64,000 bases of DNA, from NCBI RefSeq assembly GCF_910592395.1, contig NC_088322.1, forward strand, positions 10,659,431 through 10,723,430, read 5' to 3'. Shown here piece after piece: positions 27,801 through 34,839 of the stretch. The position numbers were made by a program, and so were the translations under genes. The notes beneath the pieces are model-generated. The model was given only the letters and a program-made list of their open reading frames with translations. It searched no databases and was not told the DNA's origin. This DNA comes from Lineus longissimus. Its lineage: Eukaryota; Nemertea; Pilidiophora; Heteronemertea; Lineidae. Position 1 is the stretch's first letter. The number at the start of each line of letters is the position of its first letter.

Positions 27801-30322
27801 AACCTTCCCCTTGCAGGTCGAGTCCTTATCATTCAGACCCTCTACCCCCTCATGTCCAGCACCAGGATCGTGAAAGAGGCCATGAACAAGGGGGCACTGA
27901 TCTATCTCCTCGATATGTTCTGCAACGCCACCAACCCGGCCGTACGAGAACAAAGTGCCGATCTCTTCGCCAAAGTTCTGAGCGACAAACTCGTTGGCCC
28001 GAAACTCCGCTTGATCATGATGAAATTCCTGCCGCCGATATTCATGGATGCCATGAGAGACAATCCCGAGGCTAGTGTACATATGTTCGAAGGAAGCCAC
28101 GAGAACCCAGAGCTGATCTGGAATGACGAGGCTCGGGAAAAGGTGTGCGATGTGGTCAGAAAGATGAAGGACAGGTTAGTGTTAGTCAAATCGTTTTTCT
28201 TCCTTGAGAGTCAAAACCATGTTTATACTTCTTTTTCTAGTGCCCTATCTATTACAGTTTGATGGTTTTTGAATGATCCATCCTGTTTGGAGAAGTCAGG
28301 GTCCTGCCAGAAGCAATTTTGTTTGAAAAACCAACATTTCGCATGGCCAAGTTGTCTCTTTGAGGGAAAGTTTTGACCAGGTGGTCTATTTTTTTTAGGC
28401 ACTACATGAACCAGAAGGACAATCCGGACATCCGCTGGAACATCCCCGAAGATTTCAGCGTTGTTTATTCAAATGTGCAAGGAGAGATTGTGATAGGGGG
28501 AGTGTTCCTGCGTCTGTTTGTGGCAAACCCTGGCTGGGTTTTGCGCAAGCCAAAGGAATTCATCACAGAGTTGTTGGAGAAATGGGTGCAGCTTGTTAGT
28601 GTACAAAACCCACAGGTAAGAAGACGTTCATATCGTAAATACAATTTCTCGAATTTCCAGAACTCCTTCCCCTTGTACATTTGCCCCATATGTAAACTTT
28701 GGTTATTTATGGTTATGGTGATCAATTAAGGTTGAAGGTGCTGGCCTTTGAGTCATTCACCAAATACATTTTTTCAACAATAAGAATTTTTCTATTTCTA
28801 GGGTGAGGTTTTGGAGTTGGTCACCTCTGCTATAGTATTTTACTTCGCGGCGCAGCCAAGCATGTTGGATCAAATTCCCCAGTTGGGACACGTGCCAAAA
28901 ATATTCAAATCCATGTCGTCAAGAAACGATGCCATTCCTAAATCTGCTGTGCAGATCATTAGGCAGCTGTCGGAGAACCAGGTAGGTCAAGGTCATATGT
29001 AAATCATCTCAAAGGTGTATCTAGGTCAAGGTCATTTGTATGGGTTGTAGTTTCCTGCAGAAGTCATGATGATATTGACTATAAAACTAAAACTGAAATG
29101 AACTCTATAAGTAAAGTACTGGTATTCAGGCTCCGAATTCAGAATGGTCGATCGGCTAAACAATTGAAATTATACACTATATTTTTATGTTGCAGACGTG
29201 TGTGCGATGCATGGCAAGTTGTACAGACTGTATTGCTTCCATGAAAGTGGCCATGAAGTTAAGGCGGGACATGATCGGTGTGGCATGCGAGGCGTTACAC
29301 AACATGTTTGAATCGGGTGAGGACGAACTAGTATCACAGGTAATGACACAGAGAGACTTGTAGAAAATGAACAAGTAACTGACACGAATGGTACGAACAC
29401 CCTGAGCTCTGATGTAGGATTTGCAATGAAAAACAGTTCAGAAGTGCTCAGAAGTCAGACATGCATTGCAGCCCTTTAAACATCTCTGGTTTTCTGATCG
29501 CTTCTGGCATTGTATATCATTATGATTCCTTTCTTAGTTGACCTGTTGGACAGAGGCCTAAAGATTCAGGACAACCTGAAAGCAGTCAAGGCATTGATCA
29601 CCGAAACTCTGAAAGCCACACTCTTGAACAAGGCTCCATGATAATTCTGTAGCCAATGTTAGTTCAAAACATTCTCATTTGCAATTATAGGCATTGAAAT
29701 CAGATATGATTCCCTACTTGGTCGGCCTCTTGGACCGAGGCCTGGAGATCCTGGACAATCCAGCAGCAACAAAGGCGCAGATCGTCAAAGCTCTAAAAGC
29801 CATGCTGAAGAGTTTAACATTTGGTGAAGAGGTGAATGGCATTTTGGAGAAGTCGACCGTCTGGAAAGATTACCGAGATCAGAAGCATGATCTATTTATA
29901 TCGAACACGCCAGTCGCTGGATATCTTACAGGTATGTTGGTCATTATTATGTTATCATTTGCCGAGGTTTTCAGAGGTGCGTTCCTACTTGGCTAAAACA
30001 TTTTCTACTTTGGCCACTTTTTTTTTATTTGTTGGATTACGAATCCCCTCGGGGTCATTTTCCAGAAAGTGGAGAAAAAAGTCCTGATGACCGTTTTTGA
30101 CACACTTTTTTTTCTCCCCGACCATAAAATAGGGAGAAATGAAAAAATATTTTTCCAACGACCTGTTTCAACCAATTTAAGACTGAGTTGTACATACAGT
30201 CTGTTACATTCTGATCTTGTTCTCCAGGTCCTGGTGTAGCAGGATATCTAACCGCCGGGACAACGTCTGCCAATTCAATGCCAACAGCACCCCCTCCAGA
30301 CGAACGCCATGACTTCCAGTAG
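6685..30322 (+). CDS. DNAJC13: DNAJC13 / RME-8, endosomal J-domain protein
   Basis: Complete gene, 2237 aa (human 2243). Exons: 6685-6764, 7000-7075, 7422-7571, 7911-8153, 8616-8758, 9058-9217, 9397-9488, 10449-10546, 11000-11068, 11297-11379, 11484-11656, 11903-12002, 12155-12262 or 12959-13066, 13789-13944, 14044-14298, 14508-14717, 15065-15193, 15664-15808, 16332-16404, 16575-16734, 17412-17576, 17721-17828, 18143-18345, 18557-18641, 19259-19459, 19798-19952, 20248-20449, 20648-20763, 20886-20964, 21124-21256, 21752-21936, 22173-22364, 22515-22694, 23106-23273, 23502-23615, 23975-24091, 24261-24441, 27086-27177, 27394-27493, 27817-28174, 28399-28615, 28802-28981, 29196-29339, 29691-29931, 30228-30322. 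All junctions are GT-AG and all phases agree.

Family knowledge: RME-8 binds PI3P through its N-terminus, recruits Hsc70 through the J domain and works with SNX1 and the WASH complex in endosomal sorting. Seen here: the N-terminal PH-like region ([15 protein letters not shown]), IWN-type repeats (LIWNYK, AIWSSE, LIWDNA, LIWNDE), a GYF_2-like segment near residues 973-1025 ([15 protein letters not shown]), a J domain near 1297-1360 with intact HPD at 1331-1333, long armadillo-like helical stretches, and a C-terminus ending DERHDFQ. The start codon is the first ATG after the acceptor and matches the family N-terminus. Confidence 0.97.
6790..6865. repeat. (ATCA)n microsatellite
   Basis: Tetranucleotide tract of ATCA with two interruptions (CTTATC), in DNAJC13 intron 1 just after the donor at 6765. 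Confidence 0.95.
9924..10276 (+). mobile_element. MITE family A, copy 1 (most complete)
   Basis: A 353-bp AT-rich element in DNAJC13 intron 7. It begins TAAGGGCACATTTTTTTATT and ends with ACGTGTGGCCTAA. The two ends are inverted repeats of about 35 bp containing GGCCACA and GTTGGATTACGAA, next to TA or TTA, which suggests a TA target duplication. The interior has the landmarks TCATTTTCCGGAAAGTGG, TTTGACACACTTTTT, CCATAAAATAGGGAGAAATG and CATAGATTTTGAGTCTGATG, which recur in seven more copies in this gene. No transposase is present, so it is non-autonomous. Confidence 0.85.
10618..10800 (+). mobile_element. SINE-like element (candidate)
   Basis: Starts with a tRNA-like stretch (CTAGTGGTGTTCGGGTTAGG, then a B-box-like GTGTGAACCCC) and ends with GGAAATGTGCTTTATAAAAT, which resembles the 3' tails of many tRNA-derived SINEs. 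It lies in intron 8 of DNAJC13. A partner copy would confirm it; I see none in this window. Confidence 0.4.
12155..12262 (+). CDS. DNAJC13: DNAJC13 exon 13a (candidate mutually exclusive exon)
   Basis: A 108-bp, phase 0-0 exon (36 codons) between a CCCTTTTCAG acceptor and a GTG|GTAAAC donor. It encodes [18 protein letters not shown] and continues through [10 protein letters not shown]. This version is close to the single exon found at this place in vertebrate DNAJC13. It is followed 696 bp later by a second exon of the same length and phase. It adds residues 490-525 of the protein. Confidence 0.93.
12959..13066 (+). CDS. DNAJC13: DNAJC13 exon 13b (candidate mutually exclusive exon)
   Basis: A second 108-bp, phase 0-0 exon between a CTCTGCACTGTAG acceptor and an ATG|GTAAGC donor. 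It encodes [18 protein letters not shown] and ends LLQLLSNNM. Aligned without gaps to exon 13a, 14 of 36 residues are identical, concentrated in the first 15, and the frame is fully open. Because the two exons have equal length and phase, either one keeps the downstream frame; including both would also keep it but would duplicate a helical segment. Confidence 0.85.
13381..13560 (+). mobile_element. tRNA-derived SINE-like element (candidate)
   Basis: The 5' part, AGCCTGGTGGTGTAATGGTT and onwards, fits a tRNA A-box region and is followed at tRNA-like spacing by a weak B-box (GTGGATTCCTC). There is no 3' strand to pair with the acceptor stem, so it is not an intact tRNA gene. It is in intron 13 of DNAJC13, after exon 13b. 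Confidence 0.45.
15221..15545 (+). mobile_element. MITE family A, copy 2
   Basis: In DNAJC13 intron 17. Left end TAAGGCCATATTTTTTTTAT; the internal landmarks TCATTTTCCGGAAAGTGG and AAAATAGGGAGAAATG are present. The right inverted repeat is missing: the copy fades out after TTTTTGAGATTGAAG. Confidence 0.8.
15990..16331 (+). repeat. 56-bp minisatellite built from a splice acceptor and exon 5' end
   Basis: Five units with a period of 56-57 bp (CCTTATAAGG or CCATATAAGG at 16041, 16097, 16153, 16210, 16266) stand directly before DNAJC13 exon 19. Each unit contains AAGGTGACTATCACTTGAGG followed by TTACTGGTAGGT. The true exon begins GTGACTATTACTTGAGGTTA after CAG. The array is therefore made of decayed copies of the acceptor junction and the first 23 exon bases, ending in a GTAGGT donor-like word. 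Confidence 0.9.
17107..17395 (+). mobile_element. MITE family A, copy 3
   Basis: In DNAJC13 intron 20. It begins TTTAGGCCACATTTTTTTTA and carries all the internal landmarks, but lacks the right terminal repeat. Its 3' remnant runs into the polypyrimidine tract of the exon 21 acceptor at 17411. Confidence 0.8.
18868..19152 (-). mobile_element. MITE family A, copy 4 (inverted)
   Basis: In DNAJC13 intron 24, in opposite orientation: ACTCAAAATCTATGTGGGG on the left, CCGGAAAATGACCCC inside, and AAATGTGGCCTTA at the right end, which is the element's own 5' terminus. Confidence 0.8.
20055..20238 (+). mobile_element. MITE family A, copy 5 (5' half)
   Basis: In DNAJC13 intron 26. It begins GTTAGGCCACATTTTTTTTT and stops after CAACTTCAACCAAATTTTT, only about 10 bp before the exon 27 acceptor at 20247. 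The T-run of the element forms the polypyrimidine tract of that acceptor. Confidence 0.8.
21319..21630 (+). mobile_element. MITE family A, copy 6 (3' part)
   Basis: In DNAJC13 intron 30. It lacks the left end and starts at TTTTTTCTCCCCCGACCAT; it keeps the complete right terminal inverted repeat (TTTCGTAATCCAACTT through GTGTGGCCTTA). Confidence 0.8.
21699..21735 (+). pseudogene. fragment of DNAJC13 exon 32 duplicated into intron 30
   Basis: TTTGAGGGCTCGGGAGAAAA and the next bases match exon 32 at 22290-22322 at about 30 of 33 positions. The fragment lies 17 bp upstream of the exon 31 acceptor. It has no splice sites of its own. Confidence 0.75.
22715..23066 (-). mobile_element. MITE family A, copy 7 (inverted)
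   Basis: In DNAJC13 intron 33. Left end TTTAGGCTACACTTTTTGGC is the element's right terminal repeat; the interior has TTTTATGGTCGGGGGG and CCGGAAAATGACCAATGGGG. The outer 5' end is lost. Confidence 0.8.
25139..25621. mobile_element. inverted-repeat element (family B) with internal 61-bp tandem repeats
   Basis: The 2.6-kb DNAJC13 intron 37 (24442-27085) holds a 483-bp element. Its ends are inverted repeats: TTAAAGGCCTACGCCGTTCG on the left and CGAACGGTGTACCCCTTTAA on the right. Between them lie about five tandem units (positions 25231-25530, period 61 bp in the last four) of the type TTGTGTAGGCTGATATACAA plus ACTATGAATACCAAGTTTAA. A shorter relative is at 53336-53577. It has no coding capacity. 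The remainder of this intron shows nothing I can name. Confidence 0.75.
27703..27800 (+). pseudogene. decayed duplicate of the 5' part of DNAJC13 exon 40
   Basis: AACAGACCCTCTCTCCCTCA and the following 80 bp closely match exon 40 from about 27833 (CAGACCCTCTACCCCCTCAT). One base is lost near the start, so the frame shifts and stops appear at once. A CCTTGTCAG acceptor-like word precedes it. It is a non-functional tandem exon duplicate in intron 39. Confidence 0.85.
29517..29642 (+). pseudogene. duplicate of DNAJC13 exon 44, acceptor lost
   Basis: The stretch from GCATTGTATATCATTATGAT matches the start of exon 44 (GCATTGAAATCAGATATGAT at 29691). The copy is open in the same frame for about 45 codons: [15 protein letters not shown] against [15 protein letters not shown] in the real exon, then diverging to a TGA after NKAP. 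The bases before it read TTCTG where the real exon has TATAG, so the acceptor is gone. Confidence 0.85.
30010..30178 (+). mobile_element. MITE family A, copy 8 (5' half)
   Basis: In the last intron of DNAJC13. It begins TTTGGCCACTTTTTTTTTAT and keeps GGTCATTTTCCAGAAAGTGG and AAAATAGGGAGAAATG, then breaks off after CCTGTTTCAACCAATTTAAG. Confidence 0.8.
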
Positions 30323-32080
30323 AGATTACGATGTCCAATAGATTCATTATTGCTGCAGACACATTCGACTGCATGAACAATTTTGGTGCATAATCTTGTG
30401 ACGAGGCAAAATGGTGCCCCGTGCCGAAGGGAGCTAGTCACATACCAATGATATCAAGATAGGAGAAGAGGACAACATCTTCTTTTCCTCCTCATAATGT
30501 TATTGTTGATTTGTAAAAGTTTTTTTGTTATTTTGTTATTGAACATTCGTGAATTAGGGCTGTTGGCCAAAACCAAATTGCAGTGTTTCGTGACAATATT
30601 TCGGGGCAGAGTGAAATTACTTTTATCATGATGTTAGGATATTTATTGTCAATTGTTTGGGATCTTTTCTCGAAATCCCCTGGATGTGAACTTGTCACGA
30701 CCATCGTTAATAAATGGGCTATGATGCTTCTGTTGCACATCTATACACCTGCTCAAATCAATTTAGTATGAAATTGGCTGATTCATTATTTGGCTGTGAT
30801 TGTCGAGATGGGGGTTAGACATTTTTTTATTTGGTTTTCTGTGGGTCACATGAAAGTTCATGTTGCCTGGTCCTCATTAGTAATCGTTACCTGGACCACA
30901 TTTTTTTGGGATTGACAAGGCATGATGTGAACCTGTGCCCCTTGACACTTTAGGCTGTGTACCTGGGCCACATCGAATGGCGTGTCACAAGATCTTGTGT
31001 ACCTGTTCACCCTTGACACTGCATTCTATGAACCTGGGCCCAATGTTATGCCATGTTTATACACAACACGTTGTGTACTTGGACCACATGTTATGCCCTC
31101 GAATCATGTTAGTTGAACCACATGTTAGATTATAACCTTCGTTTTTTGTACTTAGAGCTTTCTTTGCGTTTTTGAGTGACTTAACACAGGATAGTCTCTT
31201 TGTGCAGAAGATTATCAAAAGTGCTATACATTCCTCTTCTTTGCAACTTGGCATTGCAATGTGCTGATAAATGTCTTAATATGCTTATTGCTGTACGGTT
31301 GCTATTCGTCGTCAAAATTGGAAGAAAAAAGGGAATTTTGAAGTGTGCCAAACAGTTGCTCAGTTATCGTTAGAGAAAAACTACAGCATTAGCTGGACTA
31401 AGCGTAACCTCCTTCAGTAAATTTCATTTTCAATAGTACGGTATGGACTGCACACCAATGATTCCGCAATGCTGATTGACCAACCGGGCCTGGTATGTTT
31501 TTCTTGGTTGGTCGGTGTAAAGTCTAAGGTTATATATGATAGTTTTGCATGCAGTGACGAACAAAAGGACAATTTACTTATGTAGGAAAAGGTGTAGACT
31601 ATGTATGGAGAAATCCACGGAGAAAATGAAAACTGTTGACCCCTTTTTTTTGTGGCCCAAAATGTTTGCGATAACGTCCTTTTCAGATTTTGCTTAAGTT
31701 ATTGCCGCTATATATAGGGTTCATGTTCTAATGATAAAACCATTAAGTTAAAAATTGTCAAGTTTGTGATTGTACCCCCTCGCGCAAAAGGCTTGCAAAA
31801 ATATGGAGGTTTACAGTGCTGCGTTAGTTGTGCGCCTTGCAAAAATTGGTATTTTCTTTTCGGGTATGTCTGAAAATAAAATTGTATTCCAGAATGTATT
31901 GTTGATTGACAAACAAACTGTTTGGTTTTGTGCGAGTTTTAATATCAGGTGTTAAAAACTCAACAAAAGGATAGATATCAGCGTGTATATATAGCTAAGA
32001 AGCTTTGTCAATTCTATGATACTTTCAACCGAATTGGCACCTTCAGGTTTGGATATGAAGGACATGATCGAATCATCATA

Positions 32081-32427
32081 AGATAGATCGTTTTGAGTGG
32101 GAAGCCCGAGTTACACGGTAGGATATCCGCTGACCGGAACAAATCTGCAAAAGATAGATCATTTTGAGTGGGAAGCCCGAGTTACAGGGTGGGATATCCT
32201 CTGACCGGAACAAGTCCCCAAAAGATAGATCATTTTGAGTGGGAAGCCCGAGTTACAGGGTGAAATATCTGCTGACTGGAACAAATCGGCGAAAGATAGA
32301 TCATTTTGAGTGGGAAGCCCAATTTACAGGTTGGGATATCCTCTGACCGGAACAAGTCTGCAAAAGATAGATCATTTTGAGTGGGAAGCCTGAGTTACAG
32401 GGTTGGGTATCCGCTGACCGGAAATAT
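32081..32427. repeat. 71-bp tandem repeat, five units
   Basis: AGATAGATCATTTTGAGTGG starts units at 32081, 32152, 32223, 32294 and 32365, an exact 71-bp period. The units differ at a few positions (GGTGGGATATCCTCTGACC against GGTGAAATATCTGCTGACT). The last unit is cut short. There is no open frame across it. Confidence 0.95.
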
Positions 32428-32558
32428 GTGTGCTCTACTTTAGACGGTTTACCTCACATGTATTGTAAATAGAGAACTATAAATGTGTATTTTCAAAAGA
32501 ATGTGCTAGTCGCCAAAATTGGAACATTTTTGTAGAAAATGTGCTTTGTATAATTCTG

Positions 32559-32812
32559 AGGTGCCTGTCTGAATGTGAATGATATCAAGTTGTATCATTT
32601 ATGGAAGCTGTGTAGTATTACTTTGTTCATGTGCTGGATGTCTACAATGACTTTCAGTTGAAATAAGCTGCTTCTAGTTGAGATGCCTGTCTGAATGTGA
32701 ATGATATCTTCAATAAGTTGTATCATCTATTGAAGCTGTCTATTGTTACTATTTCCATATTAGGGAGATGTCGACAGTGGCTTTCAGTTGAATGAAGCTG
32801 CCTCTGTCTTAG
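32559..32812. repeat. tandem duplication of a roughly 125-bp unit
   Basis: GTGCCTGTCTGAATGTGAAT (32562) and ATGCCTGTCTGAATGTGAAT (about 32684) begin two diverged copies. Both run through AAGTTGTATCAT, GAAGCTGT and CTTTCAGTTGAA to an AGCTGC ending. Confidence 0.85.
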
Positions 32813-33182
32813 TTAAACATGTTGTTAATGATGTTAGTCTAAACATTCATAGTCACAAGGAAGAGAGTATATATTTTGCGTATTTCAGGATTTAATTTCT
32901 CGAATGGAGGCGAGCGATAAAAATGACATCACGTGTTGGTCTCTTCTTTTTGGCATCAACTAATAAAAATCTGACCCGAATATGTTAATGCCTGAAGACC
33001 CTCTTTTGAGAGAGGGGAGAGGTTCCAGAGAGAGACGAACAGTGTTAATTTTTTGGCCTCAAGACTATTTTGACATGCTCCCTAAATATTCGGTCGCAAA
33101 TTAAGGGGGGAAATTTGTTTAAAATTTGTTGTCTTATTTTAATCAGACGACATTTGTTCAACTGTTGATTGTCCTTGTCTGC

Positions 33183-33620
33183 TGAGAAGATTGTGACCTT
33201 CAGCACTTAAGTGATGGTGACCTCGATCTTCAAGGTGACTGTAACCTTAAACCCGCAGTGACCTTGAATGGTGAGGTGATGTTGATCTTGAAAACCCTGA
33301 GGTGTTGGTGATCTTGAATTCGGAAGTGAAGACCTTGAACATGAAGGGGATTATGACCTTGAATTTAAAGTTAACAGTAACCTTGATCCATGAGGTGGTT
33401 GTTACCTTGAAATTGAAAGCAACATGAATCTTGGATGACCTTTAACTTCAAGGCGATGGTAATCTTGAATTCCAAGGTGATTGAAGGTTATGCTGACCTT
33501 GAACTGTGAGGGGTGACCTTGAAATCTGAGGGGTTACCTTGATTTCCAACGTGATTGTGACCTTAAACTTGAAAATGATGATGACCTTGGACCCCAAGAT
33601 GAGTGTGACCTTTAACTCTA
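33183..33620. repeat. degenerate repeat rich in TGACCTTGA words
   Basis: Words of the type TGACCTTGAA, TTACCTTGAA and GATCTTGAA recur about every 20-30 bp. TGACCTTGA itself is exact near 33259, 33353, 33493 and 33514. The complement, TCAAGGTCA, equals the extended half-site of ERR/SF-1-type nuclear receptors, but a simple decayed minisatellite explains the pattern equally well. Confidence 0.7.
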
Positions 33621-33735
33621 TGGGGATTCTATGTTAGACTGCATCCTATCCAAGTATGTTCTGATATTGTAAGAAACTGTAGATTGTGTGTAAGATAGTA
33701 ATTTTAAATGACAACAATCAAAAATATAAATTGAA

Positions 33736-33741
33736 AATAAA
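33736..33741 (+). terminator. candidate poly(A) signal of DNAJC13
   Basis: AATAAA in an AT-rich context, followed within 50 bp by a T-rich stretch (TTATTTGTTATTTC). It is the last such signal before sequence of different character, but earlier AATAAA words exist. Confidence 0.3.
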
Positions 33742-33760
33742 TACGATATTTCATAAACTC

Positions 33761-34303
33761 CGATAATTATTTGTTATTTCTTTGTTGTATTTTACCGAAG
33801 TAGGAAAACAATTCTTTTGAAAGGGGACAATAGGCTAATATGTTTGGGTGGTCTTCTATTGGTATTGTTGTTTGGTTGCATTGCAGCGTGGTTGAGTGCC
33901 AGCAAAGTATATAAGCCAGTGCAGCTGCCTTCAGCATGCTATTTCAACTACAGCAGGGGATTGTATTGGTGAGTGCGAAGGTGTTTCCACATGCAGGAGA
34001 GTTCCAATCAACTTTGAGAGCCACCTTACTTGACATGGAGCTGCAAGGTATCCAGTTTCTGGGAGCCAGCACAAGAATAGATGATAAAGTCTTTATGAAG
34101 GAGTGGCTGTGTGCTGGTTGCCTTTCGCCAAAAGGGTAGCCAGCAGCAACAGCTGAAAGCGAGGAGAATCCTGAAGGTTGCACACAACACTCCGCTGAAG
34201 CACTAGACGCAACACTCAAGCCTGTGGCTCGGCCACGCAGCACCCAAAGGCTCTACACCATCATTACACCAAGGGCTATATCATCTACTTGTAGCAGACC
34301 CGA
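33761..34303. other. region left of the retroelement remnant, no gene seen
   Basis: A 67-codon open frame at 33936-34139 (+) shows no motif I recognise. It ends directly upstream of the RNase H fragment and could be more of the same decayed retroelement in other frames. I do not call a gene. Confidence 0.35.
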
Positions 34304-34513
34304 ATGTCACCAGAGATAAATGACACAATCCCTGGTGTTCTCGGCAAACAACTCCAAGCTATGGAGGGAGGTACGGAGGGCCCTCCGAAGACGGAGCAGA
34401 CGTGGACCCATATCTATACTGATGGTTCAGCAAAAGATGAAACCAGAGATGCAGGAGGTGGCATCCTTATCAATGTCATTCCCAGTATCAAAGCCAAAAA
34501 CCGCTCATCCTGA
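34304..34513 (+). mobile_element. retroelement RNase H fragment
   Basis: A 69-codon frame contains WTHIYTDGSAKDE followed by AGGGILI. YTDGSA with a following GGG-I is the first active-site strand of the RNase H domain of non-LTR retrotransposons (catalytic Asp in TDGS). Only this N-terminal piece is open; the frame stops soon after NRSS. No reverse transcriptase or tail is recognisable nearby, so it is a dead fragment. It lies between the ends of DNAJC13 and the B-box gene. Confidence 0.7.
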
Positions 34514-34623
34514 CTTGGATGAGGAATACTCCCAGGAGAATGACACGTGCAGAGTGAACGAAGGAAAAGAAGAATTTTGATATACATGTTATACTAATAA
34601 TTTTATTGTCTCCCATGAGAAGA

Positions 34624-34629
34624 TTTATT
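34624..34629 (-). terminator. candidate poly(A) signal of the DED/B-box gene
   Basis: AATAAA on the minus strand (TTTATT on plus), about 210 bp after the stop codon of the B-box gene; a second one lies at 34602-34607. Confidence 0.4.
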
Positions 34630-34839
34630 GTTATGTTGAAGTATTGTCACACAAGCACGCATATATATTACATGTAAATGAAATCCCAGCACTGAGTAAA
34701 ACTCTCATATAATTTTAAAATTGGTGTAGCTGGATCCATTGATGGCCATTCTGACGGCAAAGAAACAATCACGTTTCTTGAACCTGTCCTTGGCAACGAT
34801 AGCGGTAAGACTGGCGTTGACGGGCTTAGAAGAAGCAAT

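Larger units (their letters stand above)
30323..33760 (+). other. probable long 3' UTR / 3' flank of DNAJC13
   Basis: No gene is seen after the DNAJC13 stop for over 3 kb. The stretch is AT-rich and contains tandem repeats, listed separately, plus a degenerate repeat of TGTACCTGGGCCACAT-like words at about 30845-31130. AATAAA words occur early, for example near 30708 and 31876, and at 33736, so the true cleavage site could be much closer to the stop codon. Confidence 0.45.

Noticed and set aside
9788-30441. Recurrent small frames ([16 protein letters not shown] words) in several DNAJC13 introns
   Set aside because: They are chance frames through the eight MITE copies; frame and stops differ between copies.
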